Source: Streptomyces longispororuber
GTDB lineage: Bacteria > Actinomycetota > Actinomycetes > Streptomycetales > Streptomycetaceae
Direction: 5' to 3'
DNA length: 64,000 nucleotides
Assembly (NCBI RefSeq): GCF_014656095.1
Contig: NZ_BNBT01000032.1
Coordinates: 1-64,000, forward strand
Made by a program: the position numbers and the translations under genes. Positions 33,592 through 41,393 of this stretch are shown piece after piece (the first letter of the stretch is position 1; every line of letters begins with the position of its first letter). Below the pieces are notes generated by a model, which was not told where the DNA came from, ran no database searches, and saw nothing but the letters and a program-made list of their open reading frames with translations.

Positions 33592-33825
33592 CTACGGCGT
33601 GCCGGTGCTGGCGGTGGTCGGCGGGGTGGTGGCCGCGGGGGTCTGGGGCGGGGTGGTGCTCGGGCCGTCCTCGTTGGTGTGGGAGCCGAGCACAATCGCG
33701 AGGCCAACCGCGGCGCCCAGCACCAGGCGCAGCAGGAGCGGCATCTTCTTCTTGGCCGGGGCGGCGGGCTGGGCGGGTATGAACCAGCCGTGCACCGGCT
33801 GCTGGGTCTGGAAGTTCTGCGGCAT
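33592..33825 (-). CDS. Small single-pass membrane protein (77 aa)
   Basis: AAGGAGAT precedes ATG. The N-terminus is Gln/Pro-rich (MPQNFQTQQPVHGWFIPAQP), then a KKK anchor and one transmembrane helix (MPLLLRLVLGAAVGLAIVLG), then a Thr/Pro tail that would lie outside the cell. Part of the run of small membrane proteins upstream of the transfer ATPase. Confidence 0.6.
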   Translation of the reverse strand: MPQNFQTQQPVHGWFIPAQPAAPAKKKMPLLLRLVLGAAVGLAIVLGSHTNEDGPSTTPPQTPAATTPPTTASTGTP

Positions 33826-33955
33826 TGCGGATCTCCTTGCGGATCGTCGGGAGGACACAAGTGGTGGTGCGTGGCCGGACGGCCTGTCCGGTCCTCGCTC
33901 ACCGAGCCGCGCCTGGGCGGCGCGGTGAGCGAGGGCCAGGCGGATCGTCCGGAGG

Positions 33956-34732
33956 TCAGTCGCGGAAGGGGCAGTTGCTGTACGAGGGCTGGTCGACGGA
34001 CACGGCCGAGGCGGGCACGTAGACGTGGACGTGGGTCTCAGGCCGGACGGAGACCTTGGCCGGGCGCCCGGTGACATGGCGGCGGCGCAGGGTCAGGCCG
34101 CGCATCGCGAACGCGGAGAGGAACGTCCAGGCGAGGATGGTGAGTCCGGCCGCGACGGGGCGGCTGGTGTCCGGGGTAGTCGTCCAGACCATCCAGACCG
34201 TTGCCGCGCCGTGTGCCGCCCACAGTGCACGTACACCGTTGTTCCGGGAGAGGTAGCCGAGGACCAGGCCGACGATGCCGGTGAGCAGCCACAGCGTGTA
34301 GACGGTGGAGGCCGCGACCGGGAGGCCGGCGGCGTGCTGCGCGATGTACGTGCGCACCGGCTGGTCGACGACGGCGGCCACGCCGTTGGATGTGTCGACG
34401 CCGACCTGCACCTTGGGCACGGCGGTGAGCAGCTGGTGCAGCGCCTCGAGGACGACTTCGCCGGCGGCCTGCGCCATCAGCACGACGAAGGAGACCCCGG
34501 CCACCATCAGGACGGCGCGGATCCAGGGGGCCATGTGCCGGAAACCGGCGCCGTGGGCGCTGAGCACGTCCTCCCACATGTTGTGCAGGACGCCGTCCTC
34601 TTCCCACACGGTGTCCCACCAGGCGCGCAGCGCGGCGAACCGCGGCTCCTTGGGCGGTGCCTTCGGGAAGGGCACAGGGAGGTAGGTGAGCTCCTGGCGG
34701 TTCTGGCCGTGGATGTGGTCGTTGGACTGCAC
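33956..34732 (-). CDS. Polytopic membrane protein (258 aa)
   Basis: GTG start with GGGAG eight bases upstream. A cytoplasmic head of about 75 residues (HNMWEDVLSAHGAGFRHMAP) is followed by four or five membrane helices (WIRAVLMVAGVSFVVLMAQA, VYTLWLLTGIVGLVLGYLSR, ALWAAHGAATVWMVWTTTPD, VAAGLTILAWTFLSAFAMRG) and a basic tail with HVHVYV. The layout resembles plasmid-spread (Spd) membrane proteins of Streptomyces; the family call is inference. Confidence 0.65.
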   Translation of the reverse strand: MQSNDHIHGQNRQELTYLPVPFPKAPPKEPRFAALRAWWDTVWEEDGVLHNMWEDVLSAHGAGFRHMAPWIRAVLMVAGVSFVVLMAQAAGEVVLEALHQLLTAVPKVQVGVDTSNGVAAVVDQPVRTYIAQHAAGLPVAASTVYTLWLLTGIVGLVLGYLSRNNGVRALWAAHGAATVWMVWTTTPDTSRPVAAGLTILAWTFLSAFAMRGLTLRRRHVTGRPAKVSVRPETHVHVYVPASAVSVDQPSYSNCPFRD

Positions 34733-34968
34733 GGGGCAACTCCCAAGGGTGTCGGTGGGTGGACACGGAGAAGTGCGAGTGGGCCACGCGGTGAGCGGCG
34801 GGCCTGGAGGCAACGGCCGCGGGTCGGCGGGCAGCCCCGGGGCCCGGGTCGATGACCACGGCCGCGACGGAATCGGCTGCGACTAACCGCAAAGGCCGGA
34901 GAGCCTGTCCCGCACCCGAAGCCCGGCTTGTGTGGCGGGTGTCGGACGCGAGGCAGAGCGTCCGGAGT

Positions 34969-35478
34969 TCAGCGGACGTCGTTGCGGGTGCGGGAGAACA
35001 TCCCGCGCTGGTTGCTGATGTTGTTGATCTGCGTGTTCTGGGTGACCGGGGCCTCGTACACGTGCGTGGTGACCGCGCTGCGCGCTTTGTTGATCGCGCC
35101 GCCAATCGCGGTGGCGACCATCGCGACGCCCGCGAAGGGGAGGGTCACCATGAGGACGCCGTTGAGCGTGACGGAGGCCAGGCCCTTCAGGACCAGCCAG
35201 GCCCCGCAGCCGATGCCGGTGATGCCGGCGCCCACGCCGATGCTCGCGACGGCGATCCCGGCCGCCCAGGCGGGCACGATCCGTTTGTCGTTCTGAGGGA
35301 CGGGCGGGGTGTCGCCGTACGCGGGCAGTGGGCTGTCGTCGCGGAACGACGTCGGGATGTGCCGCACGACGGGCACCTCGGGGCGGAAGTTCTCTTCGAT
35401 AATCCGCTGGGCTTCGGCCTTGGCTTCGGCGTCGGTCATCGGGCGGGTGATGTGCTCGGAGTTCACGGTGTTCTCCAT
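34969..35478 (-). CDS. Membrane protein next to transfer ATPase (169 aa)
   Basis: A 65-residue cytoplasmic, acidic N-terminus (MTDAEAKAEAQRIIEENFRP) precedes two membrane helices (AWAAGIAVASIGVGAGITGIGCGAW and LNGVLMVTLPFAGVAMVATAIGGAI), then a polar tail with VTQNTQINNISNQRGMF. This Asn/Gln-rich tail is common in proteins beside TraB in Streptomyces elements. It lies 94 bases downstream of the ATPase stop on the same strand. Likely a spread or pore-associated protein; role not established. Confidence 0.65.
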   Translation of the reverse strand: MENTVNSEHITRPMTDAEAKAEAQRIIEENFRPEVPVVRHIPTSFRDDSPLPAYGDTPPVPQNDKRIVPAWAAGIAVASIGVGAGITGIGCGAWLVLKGLASVTLNGVLMVTLPFAGVAMVATAIGGAINKARSAVTTHVYEAPVTQNTQINNISNQRGMFSRTRNDVR

Positions 35479-35571
35479 CCGGGCAGATGCGGGGCGCCCT
35501 CCCGGCCGTGGCGGCGGGGAGGGCGCAGGGGGGCTGGGGGCGCCCGGGGTCGGTCTCGGGGCGCCGGTAGA

Positions 35572-37005
35572 TCACATGGCGAGGCTGATCAGGCCGGATG
35601 CGTCCCTCGGGGCGATCTTTTCCTCACCTCGCAGGGTGCTGATCGTGGTGCGCACGGAGCCGAGCTTGGCTTCCTTCCCGCCGTCCGTATCGAGGGCCGC
35701 GCGCAGGTCCGCTTCGGACAGGGGGCCGGACTCCAGTGCCGAGATGATCCGCTCCTTGAGCGTCCTGGGCATCGGCGGCAGCGGCTCGGACTCGGCTTCG
35801 TCGCCCTCGCCGTACTCCAGGTCGTCGCCGTCACCGGCCGGCGCCTGGCCCCCCTTGCCGTCCTTGGGCGGCGGGAAGATCAGCTTCAGGGGCGCGCCCG
35901 GAGGCGGCGCGGAGCCGTAGAGCTGCCGGATCACCGGGTCGTACCCCTCGTGCGGGGAGAGCGAGCCGACCAGGAAGAAGCGCGCCATAGACGTCGGCCG
36001 GGCCGACGTCAGGTGGTAGCACATGCCCTGGCTGTTCGCCTTCTCCTTGCTGCGATCGACGGGCGTTCCCCATCGCTGGATGCGACGGGTGCGCCCGATG
36101 ATCTTCGGAATGGGCTGGAGGTTCTCGCCGGTCGGCAGCAGGCCGTCGCCCACGAGCGACGCCATCATCTGCGAGCTCCACCGAAGGAGAATGACTTCGC
36201 CTTCCTTGAGCATGGCCCGCAGGGTGTCGCTGCCACCGAGCTCGTCAAGGTGGCCGGCCTGAGCCGCGAGCACGATGCCGATGCCGACACTGCGCCCGGT
36301 CCGGCCGATCTCCTTGATCAGCTTGGCCGCTTCCGCCCGGAAGGGGCTGCCCTTTTCCAGCAGGCGGTTGGCTTCGTCGATGACGACGTATTCGAGCGGG
36401 TCCGGGCTGTTGATCAGGAAGCCCGAGCGCCCCATGTCGGCGTACCGGTTGAACCGCTCCTCGGCCTTCGCGACGGCGGCCCGCAGCAGGCCCATCGCCT
36501 CTTTCAGCGTCCGCACGTGCGTGGCAACGTTGCCCTTCGCCTCGGGCACGGACTGCCCGCCCTTGAGGTCGGCGAGGTGGACGACGATCCCGTTGCGCTT
36601 GCACGCAGCGAGGAACGCCTGCAGGGCACGGCTCTTACCGGCGCCGGTCGTGCCGAAGATGATGATGCGCTGGGCGTTGCCGGTCTCAGGGTCGTGCACC
36701 CGCATCCGCAGCGGCTCGCCGTCGTAGTACGAGCCGATATGGATGCAGCCGTCCTCATCCATCTGAAGGTCTTCGAGGGTGATCGCCCGCATCTTCGCGA
36801 GCGGGTTCACGGGGAAGACCCGGACGACGGCCTCGCGGCCGCTGCCCTGCTCGAAGATCACGCGTGAGGGGTCGTCGACGTCCAGGAGGTCGCACAGGGC
36901 TTTGTGGTCGGCGCCCTTCACGCCGCCCGGCCGGGTGCGCAGCATGTACTCGCGCATCACCTTCTTCTCGTCGACGTGCTTCTTCGCGAGGGCGGCCGGG
37001 GTCAC
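35572..37005 (-). CDS. FtsK/SpoIIIE-type DNA translocase (TraB-like)
   Basis: 477 residues. Walker A GTTGAGKS at 118-125, then LADLKGG, Walker B EYVVIDEANRLLEKG near 205-217, and the AAQAGHLDELGGSDTLRAML sensor-like segment are all of the FtsK/TraB ATPase type. The C-terminal 80 residues are a winged helix (LKERIISALESGPLSEADLR), matching the DNA-recognising domain of Streptomyces TraB. There is no transmembrane region, which is instead supplied by the overlapping upstream gene. In Streptomyces, TraB pumps double-stranded DNA between hyphae as a hexamer; a relaxase elsewhere in this window makes the element unusual. Confidence 0.85.
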   Translation of the reverse strand: MTPAALAKKHVDEKKVMREYMLRTRPGGVKGADHKALCDLLDVDDPSRVIFEQGSGREAVVRVFPVNPLAKMRAITLEDLQMDEDGCIHIGSYYDGEPLRMRVHDPETGNAQRIIIFGTTGAGKSRALQAFLAACKRNGIVVHLADLKGGQSVPEAKGNVATHVRTLKEAMGLLRAAVAKAEERFNRYADMGRSGFLINSPDPLEYVVIDEANRLLEKGSPFRAEAAKLIKEIGRTGRSVGIGIVLAAQAGHLDELGGSDTLRAMLKEGEVILLRWSSQMMASLVGDGLLPTGENLQPIPKIIGRTRRIQRWGTPVDRSKEKANSQGMCYHLTSARPTSMARFFLVGSLSPHEGYDPVIRQLYGSAPPPGAPLKLIFPPPKDGKGGQAPAGDGDDLEYGEGDEAESEPLPPMPRTLKERIISALESGPLSEADLRAALDTDGGKEAKLGSVRTTISTLRGEEKIAPRDASGLISLAM

Positions 37006-37862
37006 GGGCTCAGCTCCTTCGACATGTCGTATTCGTTGATCTCGGTGAGGGTCACACCGGGCAGCGCGGACCGGCCGATCTCCGCCCAGACGTCCTCGTC
37101 GGCGGCCGGGGCCGCCTCAGGCTTGGGGCCGATCAGCAGCATCGCGACTCCGGCGCCGTGCCCGGGGATCGGTTCGATCTCGAGCAGCTGCTCGGGCACG
37201 TTCATCAGGGCCGACAGGCGCTTCATCTTGATGTCGGGTACGGGCTCGCCCTTCTCGATCGCGGCGAGCGCGACGGCGACGCGGCGGCGGTCCTCGATCG
37301 CCCGCACGGCGATCACGCGCGTGCCCTCAGCGACTCCGTCCTTCTTCGCGGCGTTCAGGGCCCACCACCGGCCCGCCGGGTCGTCGGGCAGTTCGACGGC
37401 GACCTCGACCTCAGCGCCGGTGGCGTCCTGGTCGCCCTCGGTGTCGTCGGTCTCAACGACGGGCTCGGGCCACTTCGCGACCCGCTTGGCGAGCTGCCCG
37501 GGGCGCAGCCACCACACTCCGGCCGTCCACAGCACGGCGACGCCGCCCTGGACCAGGCGGCCCTCGGTCGCGTCCCACGCCAGCTCGGTGACGAGGTTGG
37601 AGACGAGCAGGGTGTGCGGTGCCAGGTAGATCGTGAAGACGACCGGCTTCTTCAGCGGGTGGGCGAGCTGGAGGCAGGGCGACAGGAAGGCCCCGCCCAG
37701 CCCGGCCGCGATCGTGGTGAGGATCGCGGGCAGGGTGCCGGCGTCGGTGAACAGCCCCGCCGCCATGGCACTGCCGCCCGCGAGGGTCGCGAGCCGGCCG
37801 ACGCCGCTGACGACGGCCATCCCGGCGCGGCGGGTGGTCTGGATGTACGTGCGCAGCGCCAT
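37002..37862 (-). CDS. Membrane partner of the transfer ATPase
   Basis: 286 residues; AAAGGAG eight bases before ATG, and its stop overlaps the ATPase start by four bases. N-terminal helices (MAVVSGVGRLATLAGGSAMA, LPAILTTIAAGLGGAFLSPC, GGVAVLWTAGVWWLRPGQLA) are followed by a cytoplasmic domain of about 160 residues with IAVRAIEDRRRVAVALAAIE and GVAMLLIGPKPE. A split membrane subunit plus soluble ATPase is a variation on single-chain TraB, where the two parts are fused. The tight coupling makes a complex very likely. Confidence 0.75.
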   Translation of the reverse strand: MALRTYIQTTRRAGMAVVSGVGRLATLAGGSAMAAGLFTDAGTLPAILTTIAAGLGGAFLSPCLQLAHPLKKPVVFTIYLAPHTLLVSNLVTELAWDATEGRLVQGGVAVLWTAGVWWLRPGQLAKRVAKWPEPVVETDDTEGDQDATGAEVEVAVELPDDPAGRWWALNAAKKDGVAEGTRVIAVRAIEDRRRVAVALAAIEKGEPVPDIKMKRLSALMNVPEQLLEIEPIPGHGAGVAMLLIGPKPEAAPAADEDVWAEIGRSALPGVTLTEINEYDMSKELSP

Positions 37863-37936
37863 CGCCGGCACTCCTTTCAGGTACGAGGAAGGCGCCGGCT
37901 CCCTCGCAGGGGCCGGCGCCTTCAGGGCGGGTGGGG

Positions 37937-38473
37937 TCAGCGGTTGCTGTACCACTCGCGTTCGGCGACGTCGTACGGGCCGGCCTGCATGGCCTCGTTC
38001 ACGTCGCCGTAGTCGCTCTCGTGGTCGCGGGCCGCGTTGTCGAACTCGGTCGCCATCTCCGCCGCCTCCTCGGCGAGCGCGTCGGCGAACGCGAGGGACT
38101 CACGCATCGTGGCGGCCGCGTCATGGTGGGAAGAGGTGACCGAGTCGTCGACGGCCAGCGACGCGGCGACGTCGGCGAGCCCGTCGACGGTTTTCGCGCA
38201 GTCCTCGACGTACGAGTACGCGCCCTTAACTGCCTGCGAGAGATGCCGCATCGCCACCGCCGCAGTTGCCAGCCGGACGATGACGAGCGTGAACGTCATC
38301 GCGTCGGCGATGACGTCGACGATGCGGCCGCTGCGCTCGGCCGGCAGATCGGCCGGAGTGTCCATCCCGTCGCCGAGGGCCGGCAGGTCGGACGCACCGG
38401 AGGCGGTGACCTCCGCGCTGCTCTGGACATTCGTCGGCTCGATCGCGCCGCCGCTTTCGGATCCGGTGCTCAT
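37937..38473 (-). CDS. Hypothetical helical membrane-associated protein
   Basis: 178 residues, CGGAG before ATG. A Ser/Gly-rich disordered head is followed by one moderately hydrophobic helix (IADAMTFTLVIVRLATAAVA), then a long amphipathic helical region with heptads (YVEDCAKTVDGLADVAASLA, AFADALAEEAAEMATEFDNA). It ends 75 bases before the next gene start. No family. Position between the large basic protein and the ATPase pair suggests a transfer role. Confidence 0.6.
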   Translation of the reverse strand: MSTGSESGGAIEPTNVQSSAEVTASGASDLPALGDGMDTPADLPAERSGRIVDVIADAMTFTLVIVRLATAAVAMRHLSQAVKGAYSYVEDCAKTVDGLADVAASLAVDDSVTSSHHDAAATMRESLAFADALAEEAAEMATEFDNAARDHESDYGDVNEAMQAGPYDVAEREWYSNR

Positions 38474-38475
38474 GG

Positions 38476-40428
38476 TCAGGCTCCGCTTCGGTCGTGGTAC
38501 TCGCGCTCAGCCGGAGCGACGTGTCCGGCTTCCTTGACCCGGTCGGCGCGCAGCTTGTCGGCCTCGATGGCGGTGTCACGCGCCGTCAGGATCGCCTCGG
38601 AGGCGCGCGGCAGGGAGTCGCGCAGCGCCTCGGCCTTGTCCTGCACGCTCCCGGCCCGCTCCATGAGGCGGATGCACCACTTCACCAGGACGCCGGGCAC
38701 CTTCTTCTCGATGCACATCGCGTAGAGGTTCTCGAGCCCGGACTTCAGGCCCTCACACTTCGCGGCAACGAGGTTCATGTGGTCGACGCCCTGAAGGATC
38801 TGCTCACCCATCTCTTCGTCGGACTCGATCAGGTCGTACACGGTCAGTTCGGCGTCGACGAACTGGGTGTTGCCGACCTCGCCGACAGAAACGGCGGTAC
38901 CCATGACGATCGGGCTCTCTTTCGGTACGGAGCGGGTGGGCGTGACCTGACCGGATGACCCGGCGGGCAGCCCTCTGCGACCTGTGGTGATGCCAGCGGG
39001 CTGACGTCGCCGCGGCTCGGGCCGGATGACCTCGAGGTCGACCTTGTAGGTGACGTCCCATCCGGGCGGAGGGCGCAGCCACTCGCCGTCACCGCCGGGC
39101 ATCGATCCGGGGCCGCTGGTGCTGCGGTCCTTCCTGCGCCGCCCGCGCGTCTTCGGTCCCGTCGTGCTCCCCTTTGGCTTCCGCCGCCTGCTGCGCGGCT
39201 TCTTCTTCCGGGGCGCCTTCGGCGTCTTCTTCGCCCCGCCCTTCGAGCTACCTGCCTTGGGCTTCTTGGTCAGGTCGACCTTCTCGGTGTCGTCCTTCTT
39301 CGCCTCCGTGCCGTCACCGGCCTTGGGCTTCTTCGTGAGGTCGACCTTCTCGTCGGGCTTGCCCTTGCCGGTCTCCTTCGGGTCCTTCGGGCCGGTGACG
39401 CCGGCCTTCTCACGCCCGCGCTTCGCCTTCCGCTTCTCAGCCCTGCGCTTGCGCCGGTCGGCGGCCTCGGCTGCTGCTTCCTTCCGGGCCGCCGCGCGGT
39501 CGGCCAGATCGGCCTTGCGGTGATCGGCCGCGGCCTGGCGCTGAGCCTTCGCTTCGTCGTTCTTGCGCTGCTGCCGCCCGGTCGCGAGCTTCCCGAGCGT
39601 GCCCGGGGACTTCTTCGCCCCGCTCGGTGAGCCCTTGCTGGATACCGAGCCGGACGACCTGGTGCCGCCTCCGGCCGCGCCCTTGGAGCCCTTGCCCGAT
39701 GAGCCCGGCCCGGAGGTGCGCGGCCCCGGCCCCGACCCCGAGGTGCGTGAGCCGCTGCCGGCGGCCCCGTTCTTCGATCCCTTCGGCCCCGTTCCCGAGC
39801 CCGTGCCGCGGCCGCCGGCCCCGGTGGAGCCGTTGGCCGTGCTGCCCCGGCCGCCACTCTTCGGTGAGGGCTTCTGCTGCTGCCCGAAGGTGCCGCGCCC
39901 GGAGCCGCCGCTGGTGCCGGACCCGCCCGAGCGACCGCCGCTGCCCTTACCGGTCGCGCCGCGTCCGAACTCGGGCCCGGACTGCACGCCCTTCTTCGCG
40001 CCGGCCGCCGCGTTGGCGACCTTCTGCTTGTCGGCCGCCTCGCGCGCCTTGTCGGCGACCGCCTGGTGGTGCTCTCGCCGTGCCTTCAGGTAGTTCGCCA
40101 TCGACCAGGTGCCGCGCAGGGCTGCAACGGCGATGGCCGCCATCGTGACCATGGCCATGGAGGCCGTCGCACGGGCCGGTGTTCCGGTTCCGCTTGAGGC
40201 GTTGGCGACCATCTGCGGGGCGACGTCGTCCGGGTCGACGGTGCTCGAATCGTCGTCGTCTGCGGGGGGCAGGTACGGCAGGAAGAAGTCGGGCGGCGGG
40301 GCCAGGTCACCGGCCTCCGGCGGGGGCGGAACCCCGTCGTCGGGAGCACCGCTGGCGGTGGCGCCGGGGGGTGCCAGATTGAGCATGGGGAGCGTGATGA
40401 CGTCCGCGCCCCGACCGTCGTCGGTCAT
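38476..40428 (-). CDS. Large low-complexity basic protein with membrane helix
   Basis: 650 residues. An acidic, proline-rich head is followed by a single hydrophobic helix (TASMAMVTMAAIAVAALRGT), then about 300 residues of Gly/Ser/Lys/Arg-rich sequence including a duplicated VDLTKKPKAG, and a folded C-terminal domain of about 170 residues (TVYDLIESDEEMGEQILQGV, CIRLMERAGSVQDKAEALRD). Net charge of the middle is strongly positive, as expected for a DNA- or cell-wall-associated tether. Similar large Gly/Lys-rich proteins occur upstream of TraB in Streptomyces elements. Function unknown. Confidence 0.65.
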   Translation of the reverse strand: MTDDGRGADVITLPMLNLAPPGATASGAPDDGVPPPPEAGDLAPPPDFFLPYLPPADDDDSSTVDPDDVAPQMVANASSGTGTPARATASMAMVTMAAIAVAALRGTWSMANYLKARREHHQAVADKAREAADKQKVANAAAGAKKGVQSGPEFGRGATGKGSGGRSGGSGTSGGSGRGTFGQQQKPSPKSGGRGSTANGSTGAGGRGTGSGTGPKGSKNGAAGSGSRTSGSGPGPRTSGPGSSGKGSKGAAGGGTRSSGSVSSKGSPSGAKKSPGTLGKLATGRQQRKNDEAKAQRQAAADHRKADLADRAAARKEAAAEAADRRKRRAEKRKAKRGREKAGVTGPKDPKETGKGKPDEKVDLTKKPKAGDGTEAKKDDTEKVDLTKKPKAGSSKGGAKKTPKAPRKKKPRSRRRKPKGSTTGPKTRGRRRKDRSTSGPGSMPGGDGEWLRPPPGWDVTYKVDLEVIRPEPRRRQPAGITTGRRGLPAGSSGQVTPTRSVPKESPIVMGTAVSVGEVGNTQFVDAELTVYDLIESDEEMGEQILQGVDHMNLVAAKCEGLKSGLENLYAMCIEKKVPGVLVKWCIRLMERAGSVQDKAEALRDSLPRASEAILTARDTAIEADKLRADRVKEAGHVAPAEREYHDRSGA

Positions 40429-40549
40429 CTTTTCGTCCTCACTTGACGTAACAGCCTGCCTCGCGTACGCGCGCGCGTGACGCGCGCGTGTGGCGACAGC
40501 CGGAGCGGCCGGATTCCTTGATTTGAACGTTGATTTTGAACGCGGAGAG

Positions 40550-40756
40550 TTACGAGCCGAAGCCCTTCTCCTTCAGGTACTTGCCGAGCTGGTCGGCCAG
40601 CGCCGCCCACATCGGATCGTCTTCCGAAAGGTGCGCCCGAGCCGCGTCGACGAGGACAACGACCCGGTTTCGAGGGGTGGCCGCCCCGTTGATCCGGGGC
40701 GACCACAGCTCGTAGGTGAGGCGCTTCGACCGCGCGGGATCCTTGCCCGGCATCAC
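40550..40756 (-). CDS. Small hypothetical protein (68 aa)
   Basis: ATG overlaps the upstream stop (ATGA). The sequence KRLTYELWSPRINGAATPRN and VVVLVDAARAHLSEDDPMWA is well ordered, with a helical C-terminus LADQLGKYLKEKGFGS. No membrane segment. It is coupled to the 40753-41223 gene; a binding partner relation is likely. Confidence 0.6.
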   Translation of the reverse strand: MMPGKDPARSKRLTYELWSPRINGAATPRNRVVVLVDAARAHLSEDDPMWAALADQLGKYLKEKGFGS

Positions 40757-41223
40757 GCGCCCTTGTTGAGGTGCGCGAAGAACGGGTTCGTGTCCGCAGC
40801 GGGTTCCGCTTTCGGCTCGGGCGCGTCGATCTGCCGCTGCCCGCCACCGGCCTTCAGCTCCTTCAGGCGCTGCCGCTCGGCCTCCTTCTCGGCCCGCTTC
40901 TCGGGCAGTTCCTCGTAGCTGCGCCGGTACCGCGCGCTGTACGCGGTGAGCTGGACGATCACGTCCTCGAGGTCCGCGACGACCTTCGCGAGCGGCCGGA
41001 CCGTGTGCTTTGCCCGCAGCTTCGCCTGGAACGGCAGGTCACCGGGCAGCTTGTCGGCCTCCATCAGGTCGGCCTCGATCTCTGCGAGCAGGGCCTTCGA
41101 CTCCGCCAGCAGGGGGGCGAGGTACTGCCTGCGCTGCTCGATGAACACCCTTCGCTTCTCCGGGCCTTCCGCGAGCAAGTCGGGCGTCCACACTCCCCTG
41201 CGCGGCTGCTTGTCGTCGCTCAT
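40753..41223 (-). CDS. Hypothetical helical protein (156 aa)
   Basis: Start at MSDDKQPRRGVWTPDLLAEG with GGAG eight bases upstream. Long helices with heptad character dominate (LLAEIEADLMEADKLP, RYRRSYEELPEKRAEKEAER), followed by a disordered tail and NPFFAHLNKGA. Coiled-coil dimer or scaffold likely. No family. Downstream partner at 40550. Confidence 0.6.
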   Translation of the reverse strand: MSDDKQPRRGVWTPDLLAEGPEKRRVFIEQRRQYLAPLLAESKALLAEIEADLMEADKLPGDLPFQAKLRAKHTVRPLAKVVADLEDVIVQLTAYSARYRRSYEELPEKRAEKEAERQRLKELKAGGGQRQIDAPEPKAEPAADTNPFFAHLNKGA

Positions 41224-41393
41224 CAGGGCTTCTCCTCTGTCGGGTTGGGCATTCGGGGTCGGCACCGATTCGGGCCTGGGGGGGCGTTCCCGCTCGGGGG
41301 TGGGAACGGACGATCGGCCTGCCGGCCGTGGCCGTCACCGGTCCGCGCTCGGGGTGCGAGCCGGACCGGTGACGACCATGAGCGGCAGGTGGA

